Below are positions 53,783-62,430 of a stretch of 64,000 bases of DNA, in pieces (positions within the stretch are counted from its first letter, which is position 1; every line of letters starts with the position of its first letter). This DNA is from CAWATZ01 sp963784995 (lineage in GTDB: Bacteria; Planctomycetota; Planctomycetia; Gemmatales; Gemmataceae). The notes below the pieces were generated by a model. It worked only from the letters and a program-made list of their open reading frames with translations, was not told the DNA's origin and ran no database searches. Both the position numbers and the translations under genes were made by a program. The stretch covers positions 868,001-932,000 of the forward strand of contig CAWATZ010000004.1 in NCBI GenBank assembly GCA_963784995.1, given 5' to 3'.

Positions 53783-53930
53783 TCAGGAAATGTCCTTGGT
53801 AAGACTCGAACCTGCATCGGTCTGCCCTTAAGGAAGAGGGGTCTTCCTGTTGGCATGTGGAGACTCGTCCTGCCTCGGGTGTGACTTGAACGCACAAGGC
53901 CCAGTGTCCTGGCCGGCCCCGATCATTCCT
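53783..53930 (-). tRNA. Degenerate tRNA-like sequences at the end of the operon
   Basis: On the minus strand 53790-53863 (74 bases) has a T-arm-like GCAGGTTCGAGTCTTAC, a possible anticodon arm TCTTC-CTTAAGG-GCAGA (anticodon TAA) and an acceptor with only four of seven pairs. A second T-arm-like GTGCGTTCAAGTCACAC lies at 53874-53890. Neither folds as a full tRNA by eye. They may be tRNA 3'-end remnants left by integration of an island, or unusual tRNAs. Confidence 0.3.
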
Positions 53931-54477
53931 GGCGGGACTGTTTGTACTCTTCCACGTGCCTGCGCCAGGTTGCCACGTCCACTCCGGCGATCTGGGCGAA
54001 AGCCTCTTCGGCATCCAGAGCTTCTTCCCGGCCGAGGGCCGCCCTGCTGGCAGCGATTTCCTCGGGACTGCCCACCGGCCAGCGCTCCAGCACGCTCCGT
54101 TTCGCTTCGGCAAGGCTCTGGATACTGCAGTCCAGGCCAGTCCGGATGTCTTTCTCGGGTGGGGAGCCTGCTGCCTGCCAGGCTGCGGAGGCCGAGGTCC
54201 TAATCGATTGAGCCAGATCGAGGAAACTGGCGCTCAGCTCCTCGATCACCCGCTGCCTCTCCTGAAGCCAGGCCACGGTGAGTTTCGGCTCCTTGAAGAT
54301 GCTGTCGTACTCCCTCTCCAGCAGCTCTCGGCCGGACGCGGACAGGTCAGCGCACAGGGTCGCCAGGTCCTGAAAATCTCGCCAGGAAAGTGCTGGGGGC
54401 CTCGCCTCGGGCAAGACGATCTGCCGGACCGATTGCATCCGGTCGCGGTAGTGGCGTTCCAGAATCGTTTCGGGCAT
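53923..54477 (-). CDS. Hypothetical helical protein
   Basis: 184 residues, all helical and charged: MPETILERHYRDRMQSVRQI, LATLCADLSASGRELLEREY, DSIFKEPKLTVAWLQERQRV and EIAASRAALGREEALDAEEA. No signal peptide or membrane segment; no family recognised. The start is ATG 54477, the first Met followed by a well-formed helix; a further in-frame start at 54534 would add a basic Arg-rich stretch. Confidence 0.55.
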   Translation of the reverse strand: MPETILERHYRDRMQSVRQIVLPEARPPALSWRDFQDLATLCADLSASGRELLEREYDSIFKEPKLTVAWLQERQRVIEELSASFLDLAQSIRTSASAAWQAAGSPPEKDIRTGLDCSIQSLAEAKRSVLERWPVGSPEEIAASRAALGREEALDAEEAFAQIAGVDVATWRRHVEEYKQSRQE

Positions 54478-54594
54478 CGGTCGCTCTCCTCGGCTCGGCA
54501 GCCGTCCCCAGCGCCGTTGCCTTCCCCTTTTCACCCTTCCTCCGGCGCGGTTGCCATCCTGTCACTGCCCGGCCGTTTTCCCTGTGTGAGCTGG

Positions 54595-55602
54595 TCACTT
54601 CGGCGCAGGACCCGGCTTGACGGTCACCTGATCGACGGGCAGCGCTTCAATCTTCACATCGACGCCTTTCAAATGCTTGTCAAAGAAGGATTCGGTGAGT
54701 CGAGCGACAGCGGGAAGTCCAAAAGCGGGGCCGCCGTGGCCGGCGCCGGGAAGACGCTGAAACGTGACCGGGACGCCTGCCTTGGCGAGAAGGTCCGCCA
54801 GCTCTACGCTCTGGGCGTACGGAACCAGCGCGTCGCGGTCGCCGTGCAGGATGAGGAAAGGTGGATTGTCCTTGCTGACGTAATGGACCGGGCTGACGGC
54901 GTTGCACTTCTCCTTGTCCTGTCCGAGTTTGGCGCCAATCAATTTGGAATACGGATCGCCGTTGTTCCATTTGAAGACGTTCTTGACGTTCTTGTCTTCC
55001 TCGGCATGCTTGACGACGGTCCAGAAGTCGGTGGGCCCGAAAATGTCGCAGACCGCCTGGACGCGATCCGACTGGTCTTCGTTGCCGCCGATGGGCGGGA
55101 AGACTTTCTTGCCGCCGCTCGTGCCCAGGAGAGCCGCGAGGTGGCCGCCGGCGGAACCGCCGCCGACGCCGATGCGATTCGGGTCGATGCTGTACTTCCT
55201 GGCATTGGCGCGCAGCCAGCGGATGGCCGCCTGACAATCCTGGATCTGGGCAGGGAAAAGCGCCTTCTGGCTGAAACGATATTCGATGCTGGCGACGACG
55301 TAGCCACGCGGCAGTTGATTCAAGTATGGCATTGGCGTCTTGCTTCCGGCGACCCAGGCCCCGCCGTGAATCCAGACCAGGAGCGGCAGAGGTTTGGCCG
55401 CTGCTTTTTCCGAGAAATAGACGTCCAGCGCCTGCGCTGCATCTCCGTTCGGAACGTACTTGACGTCGTATTCGGCCACGAACCCCGCGGGCAGGGCTGG
55501 CCGCCTGGGCACGGGTTGCTGGGCTGGCGCCTCCAGGACTGCGGACACAAAGCCGCACGCCAGGGCGACAAGGAGGAGCGGGAAAAGACGAGAAGGGCGC
55601 AT
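54595..55602 (-). CDS. Secreted alpha/beta-hydrolase (esterase-like)
   Basis: 335 residues, intact. A signal peptide (FPLLLVALACGFVSAVLEAP) leads to KPLPLLVWIHGGAWVAGSKT (oxyanion H-G-G), IGVGGGSAGGHLAALLGTSG (nucleophile Ser), FLILHGDRDALVPYAQSVEL (Asp) and LPGAGHGGPAF (His). This is the BD-FAE / hormone-sensitive-lipase type that planctomycetes have in many copies, probably acting on ester-linked polysaccharide groups outside the cytoplasm. ATG 55602 gives the complete signal peptide. A hairpin element lies directly upstream. Confidence 0.9.
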   Translation of the reverse strand: MRPSRLFPLLLVALACGFVSAVLEAPAQQPVPRRPALPAGFVAEYDVKYVPNGDAAQALDVYFSEKAAAKPLPLLVWIHGGAWVAGSKTPMPYLNQLPRGYVVASIEYRFSQKALFPAQIQDCQAAIRWLRANARKYSIDPNRIGVGGGSAGGHLAALLGTSGGKKVFPPIGGNEDQSDRVQAVCDIFGPTDFWTVVKHAEEDKNVKNVFKWNNGDPYSKLIGAKLGQDKEKCNAVSPVHYVSKDNPPFLILHGDRDALVPYAQSVELADLLAKAGVPVTFQRLPGAGHGGPAFGLPAVARLTESFFDKHLKGVDVKIEALPVDQVTVKPGPAPK

Positions 55603-55645
55603 CGGTTTCTCCTGTGCTGGTCGTTGCCCTCGAAATCTCAATTGG

Positions 55646-55705
55646 AAAGTAGCCATCACGCTCCGCGTGATGCGGGCTCATCACGCGGAGCGTGATGGCT
55701 ACTTT
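55646..55705. repeat. Long hairpin element, 27-base perfect arms
   Basis: AAAGTAGCCATCACGCTCCG and seven further bases (55646-55672) pair perfectly with 55679-55705, loop cgggct. It shares the core CACGCTCCGCGTG with the 30784 palindrome and is followed by GCCGCTCGCCT, the other family core. Confidence 0.85.
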
Positions 55706-55722
55706 GGTCCTGCCGCTCGCCT

Positions 55723-56799
55723 CTAGCCGACCTTCTTGAACTTCCGCGGGCGGCCGAACGGCAGCCACTCGACCACGTACAGATCGCCGTTCGACGTCAG
55801 CGTGAGGGCGTGCGGCGTGGCGAACAGGTCCGGTCGGGTCTGGTTGTCCTTCGCCCCCTGGCCGTCGCCGAGGTGTGCCACCACCTTGTCGTCGGCGTCG
55901 AGGACCGTCACCCGCGCGCCCAGCTCGGGCACGTAGATCCGTCCGCCGTGCTGGTAGAAACAGCACGGCGCCCGGAAGCCGGGGATGGTCCGCTTGTACT
56001 TCAGCTCCAGGTCAAACACCTCGATCCGTCCGTTCGCCCGGTCGGCCACGTACAGCTCCGGTTCCTTCCGCAGAGTGTGTATCCAGACGCCGTGGCAGAC
56101 GTTGAACTGGCCGTGTTCCTTCCCCCGACCGCCGATCGTCTTGATGTGTTTGAAGTTCTTGTCAAAGCGGTACAGCTTCTGACTGCCGTAGCCGTCCACA
56201 ACGTAGACGTCGCCATTGGGGGCGACGGCCACGTCGGTCGGGTTGGTCCAGTCGATCTTCTGGCTGGTGTTCGACTCGGCCGGAACGTTGCCCAGGGTGT
56301 ACAGCACCTTCCCCTTCAGGTCGGTCTTGTACATCCGCGCCCCGATCTTCCCCGCGTCCTTGCCCGCCACGTTCTCGGTCCAGTAGAGGAACTCGCCGCC
56401 CGGCTCCTTGCTCCAGTACAGCCCGTGGGCGGTCGCCGACACCTGCTCCGGCTTCTCGAAGCCGACCCCGGTGGCGAACTCCTTCGACCACGTCTCCAGC
56501 AGCTTGCCGTCCTTGTCGAAGATCGCCACGCACGGGTTGGCCGACCGGCTGGTGACGTACACCCGGTCCTGAGAGTCGGCGACGACGGCGCAGCCCAGGC
56601 CGTACTTCATGCCGCCGGGGAGCTTGCCCCAGGACTCGTCGAGGGTGAAGGTTGCCGATCCGGTGCCGATCGTCACCGGCTTGTCGGCCGGGGCAGAGCG
56701 TGCGCCTCGGCCGGTCAGGACCAGGGCGGCACCGGCCGTGGCCGTGGCGAGGAAGTCACGGCGTGTCTGGCGAATGGGGAAGAGAAACTCGGCTGTCAT
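55723..56799 (-). CDS. Tat-exported NHL/six-blade propeller protein
   Basis: 358 residues. A twin-arginine signal PIRQTRRDFLATATAGAALV leads to repeated propeller units: CAVVADSQDRVYVTSRSANP, NPTDVAVAPNGDVYVVDGYG, QKLYRFDKNFKHIKTIGGRG, CHGVWIHTLRKEPELYVADR and FATPHALTLTSNGDLYVVEW. The v-a-v-x-x-n-G-d-v-Y-V pattern is NHL-like. Partner and ligand are unknown; such proteins go with DUF1501/PSCyt units in planctomycetes, and this one is 14 bases from the DUF1501 gene behind which it lies. Confidence 0.85.
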   Translation of the reverse strand: MTAEFLFPIRQTRRDFLATATAGAALVLTGRGARSAPADKPVTIGTGSATFTLDESWGKLPGGMKYGLGCAVVADSQDRVYVTSRSANPCVAIFDKDGKLLETWSKEFATGVGFEKPEQVSATAHGLYWSKEPGGEFLYWTENVAGKDAGKIGARMYKTDLKGKVLYTLGNVPAESNTSQKIDWTNPTDVAVAPNGDVYVVDGYGSQKLYRFDKNFKHIKTIGGRGKEHGQFNVCHGVWIHTLRKEPELYVADRANGRIEVFDLELKYKRTIPGFRAPCCFYQHGGRIYVPELGARVTVLDADDKVVAHLGDGQGAKDNQTRPDLFATPHALTLTSNGDLYVVEWLPFGRPRKFKKVG

Positions 56800-56813
56800 G
56801 GATCGCCTCCACT

Positions 56814-58265
56814 TTAGATGAGAATGTCTCTGAGAACCTCGCCGCCGACGTCGGTCAGGCGGAAATCGCGGCCGTTGAACCGATACGTCAGCTTTGTATG
56901 CTCCAGACCCATCAGGTGCAATAGGGTAGCGTGCAGGTCGTTGACGTGGACCTTCTTCTCGACCGCCTTGTACCCGAACGGGTCGGTCGCGCCGTGGTGG
57001 TAGCCGCCCCGGACCCCCGCTCCGGCCAGCCAGATGGTGAAGCCGTTGGGGTTGTGGTCGCGCCCCTTGGCCCCCTGCGAGTCGGAGGTCCGGCCGAACT
57101 CGCCGCCCCAGATCACGAGAGTCGAATCGAGCAGCCCCCGCGCGTGCAGGTCGGTCAGGAGGGCAGCGGCCGGCTGGTCGGTGTGCAGACCGCACGAGCG
57201 GTGGTTGGTCTCCACGTTGCTGTGGCAGTCCCACGGCACGTCGCCGACACTGCCGTCGCCCCCGACCCCCTTGCCGGCGAAGATCTGGACGAAGCGCACG
57301 CCGCGCTCCACCAGCCGCCGGGCCAGCAGACACTGCCGGGCGAACGTCGCGCACTCGGGACGGTCGAGGCCGTACAGCTTGCGAATCACGTCCGACTCGC
57401 GGGATAGTTCGAGCGCCTCGGGAGCGGCCATCTGCATCCGGTAGGCCAGCTCGTAGGAGTTGATCCGGGCCGCGAGGTCGGCCTGCGTCGGCCTGGCGCT
57501 GGCGTGCTCCTGGTTCAGCTCGCGGATCAGGTCGAGCTGGGCCCGCTGCTGGGCGTCGCTGTGCCGGCCGTCGCGGGCCAGGTTGTCGATCGCCTCCTTC
57601 CGCCGGGCGTCGAGGGCCATCGCCTGGTAGGTCTTCGGCAGGAAGCCGGCCGACCAGATCTGGTCGTCGCCCCGGGGCCGGGTGTCGTGCATCACCACGT
57701 ACGCCGGCAGGTTCCGGTTCATCGACCCAAGGCCGTAGGTCGTCCACGCCCCCAGCGCGGGCAGGCCCGGGCGGTTGGTCCCGCACATCAGCTCGATCGC
57801 CGCCGGGGCGTGATTGTTCTGCCGCAGGTACATCGAGTGCAGGAAGCACATCTTGTCAACGTGCTTCGACAGGTGCGGAAACAGGTCCGACACCCACGAG
57901 CCAGACCCTCCGTGCTGGGCCCACTTGAACGGCGACTTGAGGCACTTGCCGCTGGTGGTGAAGAACCCCGTCTTGGGGTCGGCGCCGGCGAGCGTCTGGC
58001 CGTCCCGCTTCTGCAGCTCCGGCTTGTAGTCCCAGGTGTCCACCTGGGACGGGGCCCCGGTCATGAACAGCCAGATGATCGATTTCACCTTCGCGGGGAA
58101 GTGCGGTGCCTTGAGGGCCAGCGGGTCGGCAGGAGCCGGTGCGGCGCGGGCCTCGTCGTGCAGCAGGCTGGCCAGGGCCAGCGACCCGAACCCCAGCCCG
58201 GCCTCCTGGAGGAACCGCCGGCGGCCCGGCAGCGTCAGGTCCGCGGGGGAGTAGAAGTTGAACAT
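56814..58265 (-). CDS. DUF1501 protein 2
   Basis: 483 residues, intact. The start FNFYSPADLTLPGRRRFLQE and AGLGFGSLALASLLHDEARA is Tat-like. The body has VKSIIWLFMTGAPSQVDTWD, SGSWVSDLFPHLSKHVDKMC, PGLPALGAWTTYGLGSMNRN, IWGGEFGRTSDSQGAKGRDH and VHVNDLHATLLHLMGLEHTK. Same family as 43948-45381 (about 35-40 percent identity by eye). It is co-directional with the PSD1 gene at 58346, with a hairpin between them, and with the propeller gene behind it. ATG 58265. Confidence 0.93.
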   Translation of the reverse strand: MFNFYSPADLTLPGRRRFLQEAGLGFGSLALASLLHDEARAAPAPADPLALKAPHFPAKVKSIIWLFMTGAPSQVDTWDYKPELQKRDGQTLAGADPKTGFFTTSGKCLKSPFKWAQHGGSGSWVSDLFPHLSKHVDKMCFLHSMYLRQNNHAPAAIELMCGTNRPGLPALGAWTTYGLGSMNRNLPAYVVMHDTRPRGDDQIWSAGFLPKTYQAMALDARRKEAIDNLARDGRHSDAQQRAQLDLIRELNQEHASARPTQADLAARINSYELAYRMQMAAPEALELSRESDVIRKLYGLDRPECATFARQCLLARRLVERGVRFVQIFAGKGVGGDGSVGDVPWDCHSNVETNHRSCGLHTDQPAAALLTDLHARGLLDSTLVIWGGEFGRTSDSQGAKGRDHNPNGFTIWLAGAGVRGGYHHGATDPFGYKAVEKKVHVNDLHATLLHLMGLEHTKLTYRFNGRDFRLTDVGGEVLRDILI

Positions 58266-58283
58266 GGGTGGCTCCTCAGTTTT

Positions 58284-58341
58284 GTTAGCCGGACGCGCCA
58301 GCGGCGGTTGACGTCGTCCGTCGCTGGCGCGTCCGGCTAAC
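58284..58341. repeat. Hairpin element between PSD1 and DUF1501 genes
   Basis: GTTAGCCGGACGCGCCAGCG (58284-58303) pairs perfectly with 58322-58341, with an 18-base loop. It occupies almost the whole gap between the two genes of one transcript, as the 45397 repeat does in the other unit. Confidence 0.85.
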
Positions 58342-58345
58342 TCAG

Positions 58346-61300
58346 TCAATCCACGTACACAAATTCGTTCAGGCACAGCAGCACGTGGCAGAACTCCACC
58401 AGCGCCCGCTGCCTTGTCTCCGGCGTATCGGCACCGGCCGCCGCACGCTGCTGGAGGAACGCACTCATCCGGGCGCGCTCCGCGTCCGTCGGCAGCCGGC
58501 CGAAGGCAATCCGGTAGCCGCGGTCGATCGCTCCGTCGAGCGGGAGGGCCTGGGCCGGGCGGATGCGCTCGGCAAGCCTCTCGGCCTGCTGGCGGACGAA
58601 CGGCGAGTTCATCATCGCCAGCGCCTGCGTCGGGACGGTGGTGACGCTCCGCTCGCCAATGCTCTGGGTCGGCTCCGGTGCGTCGAACATCGTCATGATC
58701 GGCAGCAGTTCGCTCCGCTTCACCCGCAGGTAGACGCTTCGCCGTGGGGTGCTGTCGAGGATGCTGGGGCCGAACATCTTCCGATCGAGGTTGCCGCCGA
58801 CCGCGAGCAGGGCGTCGCGGATCGTTTCAGCCTCCAGCCGCCGCGGGCGGAAGTAGGACAGCAGACGGTTATCCGGATCGATTTTGATGCTCGCGGGATC
58901 GACCTCGTGTGACTGGCGGTAGGTTTTGCTGAGCATCACTATGCGGTGGAGCGGCTTCAGCTTCCAGCCGCCGCGCACCAGCTCGGAGGCGAGATACTCG
59001 AGCAGATCAGGGTGCGTCGGCCGCTCGCCCTGAGCGCCGAAGTCGTTGGGCGTGCCGACGATCCCCTTGCCGAAGTGGTGCTGCCAGATGCGGTTGACGA
59101 TCACCCGCGCCAGCAGCGGCCCTGCTCCCCGGTCGATGTCCGTCATCCAGCTCGCCAGCGCAACGCGCGGCTCCGACGACCCGGCCGCCGGGAGGGCCGG
59201 CCCGCCGCGCGACAGCACCTGCACGAACCCTGGCTCGGCCTTGCCCTGCTTGTTATCGACCTCACCGCGGCGGAGGAAAAAGACGTCCTGCCCGCCGGAG
59301 ACGGTCGTGTACACCTCCGACAGCTGCGGGCGGGGCACGGCGGCGGCGTGGTCGCCAACGGCGCGGACGACCTTGCCGGTCTCGGCGTCGAACGGGGCGA
59401 ACCAGCGTGCCAGTGACTCCCGCACCGCTTCCGGCAGTTGTTTGCCGCCCGCTTTGGCGATCGCCCGCAGCTCGGCCACGTGCTGCGGGGCGACGTCGCC
59501 CGCCCAGGTCGCGGGGTTCGGCTCGACGCTGAGGGCAAGCCGCAGCCGGCCGAGGCCGAGATCACGGAACCGCAGTTCGATGACGAGTTCCGTACCGTTC
59601 GTGAAACCGGCGATCGGTTCGGCAAACTCGAAGACCGCGGCGTTGTCCTTCTTCGCGTTCGCCTTCACGACCCAGGCAGTCGCCGGTTTGCCGTCCACGG
59701 CGTTGGCCAGCGGCTGGCCCTTGTCCTCGAACGCCGCGAAGACCGGCTTCAGTTTCACTGGTCGGGGCGCATCCTTGACCTGAGGGTCCAGCGGGCGGGC
59801 GGTGACCGTGACCTCGGCCAGCTGGAAGCTGCCGTCGGGGTTGAGGCCCGGACCACGCTGGGGCAGCGCCTTGTCGGCAAACGTATCGAGCCGCAGCGCG
59901 GTCAGGTTCTTCTGGTGTGTGTGGAAGGTGAGGCGGTAGTGCTCCGCGTTGCCGGCGGCGGGTCGCTGCCGGCGGCCCGCCCGGCCCGGAACTGTCATGC
60001 CGTCGTGGGCGATCACCCCGCCGGGCATTCCCTTCAGGTACGACCGGTCGGCGTCCAGCGCGACAGGTTCGAGCCACTGCCACCGGGCCGCCTCCGGCTG
60101 CTTCGCCAGTTCGGCCTTGCTCCACGACTCGAACCGCCGCGGCAGCTCTTTCGCCGCGAACGCCTTCAGCGCGGCCACGAGGGCCTCATGCTCGGCCCGG
60201 TGCTTCGCCATCGCCTCCTGCGTTGCCGCAGGGTCGAGGTCCAGCGTCCGCGAGCCGTGGACGGTGCGGGCCAGTGTGGCGGCGAGGGCGTAGTAGTCCT
60301 GCTGCGGGATGGGGTCGAACTTGTGCTCGTGGCAGCGGACACAGCCGAGGGTCAGGCCCAGCATGGAGTTGCCGATCGTCATGAGCATGTCGTCGAGCTG
60401 GTCGTAGCGGATGCGCTCGACGGTCTTGGCGGTGATCTGGCCGGGGTACGGCCCGGCCACCAGGAAGCCGGTCGCGGCCGACCCCTCGATCGAGTCTGGC
60501 TGGAGGTGGTCGCCGGCCAGCTGCATCCGCACGAGCTGATCGTACGGCATGTCCTGGTTCAGTGCGCGGATCACCCAGTCGCGGTAATGGTACGCTCCCG
60601 GCCGGAAGCCATCGAACTCGTAGCCGCCGCTCTCGGCATAGCGGGCCGTATCGAAGAAGTGCCGGGACCAGCGCTCGCCGTACGCGGGGCTGGCGAGCAG
60701 CTCATCGACCACCTTCTCGAAGGCCTTCGGCGACGGGTCGTTGACGAACGAGTCGATCTGCTCCTCGGTCGGGGGCAGGCCGATCAGATCGAAATAGGCC
60801 CGGCGGATGAGCCGTTCCTTGCCCGCCGGGCGGTTCGGCTTGAGCCCCCGGGCCTGCTGGGCCTGGCGGACAAAGCCGTCGATCGGGTTGTGGACGTCTG
60901 GCGGAACGACAGTCTGGAGAGGGCGGAAGGCCCACCACTTCTTTCCCTCCTCGACGCTGATCTCCCGCTTCGGCCGGACCGCCGTCTCAACACCGCGTGG
61001 GTCCGGGGCCCCCAGGTCGATCCACCGGGCGAAGTCGGCGACCACTTCGTCCGGGAGCTTGCCGCTCGGCGGCATCTCCAGGCCGTCATGCCTGAGCGAC
61101 TTCAGCAGCAGGCTCTCACGCGACTTCCCCTTGACGAGGACCTTTCCCGACTCACCCCCCGCGGCGATCCCGGCCGCCGAGTCCAGAAGCAGCCCGCCCT
61201 TGAGCTTCTTGGCGTCCCGGGCTTTGGTCGAGTGGCAGGCGTAGCAGTGCTTCGCCAGCACTGGCCGGATCTTCTGCTCAAAGAAGCGGATGCCCTCCTC

Positions 61301-61369
61301 GTCCGCGGCCCAGGCCGGTGCCGGCAGGGCCGCGACCAGGACAACCGCGATGCGCACGCAGGTCTTCAT
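58346..61369 (-). CDS. PSCyt1-DUF1549-DUF1553 (PSD1) protein 2
   Basis: 1007 residues, intact. Signal peptide IAVVLVAALPAPAWA, then EQKIRPVLAKHCYACHSTKA (C-x-x-C-H), EMPPSGKLPDEVVADFARWI, the DUF1549 start NPIDGFVRQAQQARGLKPN and RRAYFDLIGLPPTEEQIDSF, LGLTLGCVRCHEHKFDPIPQ (second C-x-x-C-H), and the DUF1553 end HPDLLEYLASELVRGGWKLK, IVMLSKTYRQSHEVDP, RRSVYLRVKRSELLPIMTMF. An extra beta-sandwich-like insert lies around residues 470-620. It is first in the minus-strand unit PSD1 - DUF1501 - propeller, and is exported. Confidence 0.93.
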   Translation of the reverse strand: MKTCVRIAVVLVAALPAPAWAADEEGIRFFEQKIRPVLAKHCYACHSTKARDAKKLKGGLLLDSAAGIAAGGESGKVLVKGKSRESLLLKSLRHDGLEMPPSGKLPDEVVADFARWIDLGAPDPRGVETAVRPKREISVEEGKKWWAFRPLQTVVPPDVHNPIDGFVRQAQQARGLKPNRPAGKERLIRRAYFDLIGLPPTEEQIDSFVNDPSPKAFEKVVDELLASPAYGERWSRHFFDTARYAESGGYEFDGFRPGAYHYRDWVIRALNQDMPYDQLVRMQLAGDHLQPDSIEGSAATGFLVAGPYPGQITAKTVERIRYDQLDDMLMTIGNSMLGLTLGCVRCHEHKFDPIPQQDYYALAATLARTVHGSRTLDLDPAATQEAMAKHRAEHEALVAALKAFAAKELPRRFESWSKAELAKQPEAARWQWLEPVALDADRSYLKGMPGGVIAHDGMTVPGRAGRRQRPAAGNAEHYRLTFHTHQKNLTALRLDTFADKALPQRGPGLNPDGSFQLAEVTVTARPLDPQVKDAPRPVKLKPVFAAFEDKGQPLANAVDGKPATAWVVKANAKKDNAAVFEFAEPIAGFTNGTELVIELRFRDLGLGRLRLALSVEPNPATWAGDVAPQHVAELRAIAKAGGKQLPEAVRESLARWFAPFDAETGKVVRAVGDHAAAVPRPQLSEVYTTVSGGQDVFFLRRGEVDNKQGKAEPGFVQVLSRGGPALPAAGSSEPRVALASWMTDIDRGAGPLLARVIVNRIWQHHFGKGIVGTPNDFGAQGERPTHPDLLEYLASELVRGGWKLKPLHRIVMLSKTYRQSHEVDPASIKIDPDNRLLSYFRPRRLEAETIRDALLAVGGNLDRKMFGPSILDSTPRRSVYLRVKRSELLPIMTMFDAPEPTQSIGERSVTTVPTQALAMMNSPFVRQQAERLAERIRPAQALPLDGAIDRGYRIAFGRLPTDAERARMSAFLQQRAAAGADTPETRQRALVEFCHVLLCLNEFVYVD

Positions 61370-61824
61370 GCCCGTCCTCTGATTACTTGCTCACAATGGA
61401 ACCGGGGTGCAGTAGTATCCGGCGTCGGTAGGGGGCTGCCGTGCCATCCTCGGCAGGTCCCTTTGTGTGGGGTGGGCTGTGGGTTCCCGGAAGGAGCTAC
61501 CGATGATCCTACACCGAAAATCTGCCGCTGTCTCTAGAAATCGGACAGATTTCCTGACCGGCACGGATTTTGGGAGGTTGGGGTCGTTGCCGAGACAGAA
61601 GCATTGAGGCCGCCACACCGCCAACGGCGCTTTTGCTTGGCGGTGTCGCCAGGAGAGGCCCCGGCGTGTCCGTGTTTGCCCCACCAATGACAAAAAAGCG
61701 CCACCGCCACCACGCCAGCAGCACACGCTGTCACTTCGGGCCCTCTTTTGCCGCTTCCCCAAAATCCGTGACAAACCGGGCCGCTGCGCTGCGTCGGCTT
61801 CGACGTCAAGGAACGCTGGACGTT
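61370..61824. promoter_or_regulatory. Upstream region of the PSD1-DUF1501-propeller unit
   Basis: No gene recognised. The promoter of the minus-strand unit must be here. A small inverted motif GGCGGTGTC / CACCGCCA-type occurs near 61615-61650. The far end borders the broken EF-hand gene. Confidence 0.35.
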
Positions 61825-62394
61825 TCAGGCCAACGTTGGCTGGGGTGACGGATCGCCGTTGCGATCGCAGGCCGCCAGACGCCTGTGAGCCGAGTGCAGC
61901 TCAGCGGCGCCGAGCCGGCCATTGCCGTCGCCGTCCAACAGGTCAAAGAGTCCGATGGGTTCGTGTGTCACCTTCACGGTCGCGAAGGAGGAGCCAAGGC
62001 GGGCGTGCAGATCGAGGAACCCCGTCAATTCCGTCTTCGTAAGCCGGCCGTCGCCGTTGTGATCCGCCAGGGGGAACAGCGACCGCAGCAGGCGGAACGA
62101 AGGCGACTTGAGCTGTGCCAGTTCGACGAAGCCGCGCTTTTCCGAGTCGGCGCTCTCCATTTGCTGCAAATAAAACTGACGCAGCCCCGCCGCGTTGCCG
62201 GGTGCGCTGGGAACCAGACGGAGGAGCAAAGTCGCATTGTCGCGGACCAGCGGGAATCGCAGGAGTTTGTCGCCCTCCAGCTGGGCAGACTCCTTGGCAG
62301 CGGACGGAAGCAGTTCCAGCCGCTTCTGCCCGGGAGCCACGGAGCCAAGCCTCAGGACAACTTCCAGGTCGGGCGGACGAGTGGTTCGCCGCAC
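61825..62394 (-). CDS. EF-hand protein, N-terminally truncated
   Basis: About 190 residues. Three EF-hand-like loops are visible: ADHNGDGRLTKTELTGFLDL, DLLDGDGNGRLGAAELHSAH and ACDRNGDP, the last cut short. A beta-rich part (DLEVVLRLGSVAPGQKRLEL) precedes them. The frame begins inside a half hairpin element (62391-62430), with only a GTG at the edge, so the signal peptide and first domain seem lost. The end QPTLA may also be past the original frame. Such proteins are usual periplasmic Ca-binding proteins of planctomycetes. Confidence 0.6.
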   Translation of the reverse strand: MRRTTRPPDLEVVLRLGSVAPGQKRLELLPSAAKESAQLEGDKLLRFPLVRDNATLLLRLVPSAPGNAAGLRQFYLQQMESADSEKRGFVELAQLKSPSFRLLRSLFPLADHNGDGRLTKTELTGFLDLHARLGSSFATVKVTHEPIGLFDLLDGDGNGRLGAAELHSAHRRLAACDRNGDPSPQPTLA

Positions 62395-62430
62395 CGGCGG
62401 GCTTACGCCGCGCCGCTCGCCGGTGGCGTT
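62391..62430. repeat. Half of a hairpin element
   Basis: CACCGGCGGGCTTACGCCGC and GCCGCTCGCC match the right arm of the 42998-43088 element with one change; the left arm is missing. It marks the junction between the EF-hand fragment and the scrambled oxidoreductase. Confidence 0.7.

Noticed and set aside
53783..53863. A functional tRNA-Leu (anticodon TAA)
   Set aside because: The acceptor stem has three mismatches and the long variable arm of a leucine tRNA is missing.
56800..57849. Upstream extension of the propeller protein frame by 350 codons
   Set aside because: The extension overlaps the DUF1501 gene in another frame and is Arg/Pro-rich; the Tat signal at 56799 marks the true start.
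59438..61537. A 699-codon plus-strand frame
   Set aside because: Antisense to the intact PSD1 protein 2.
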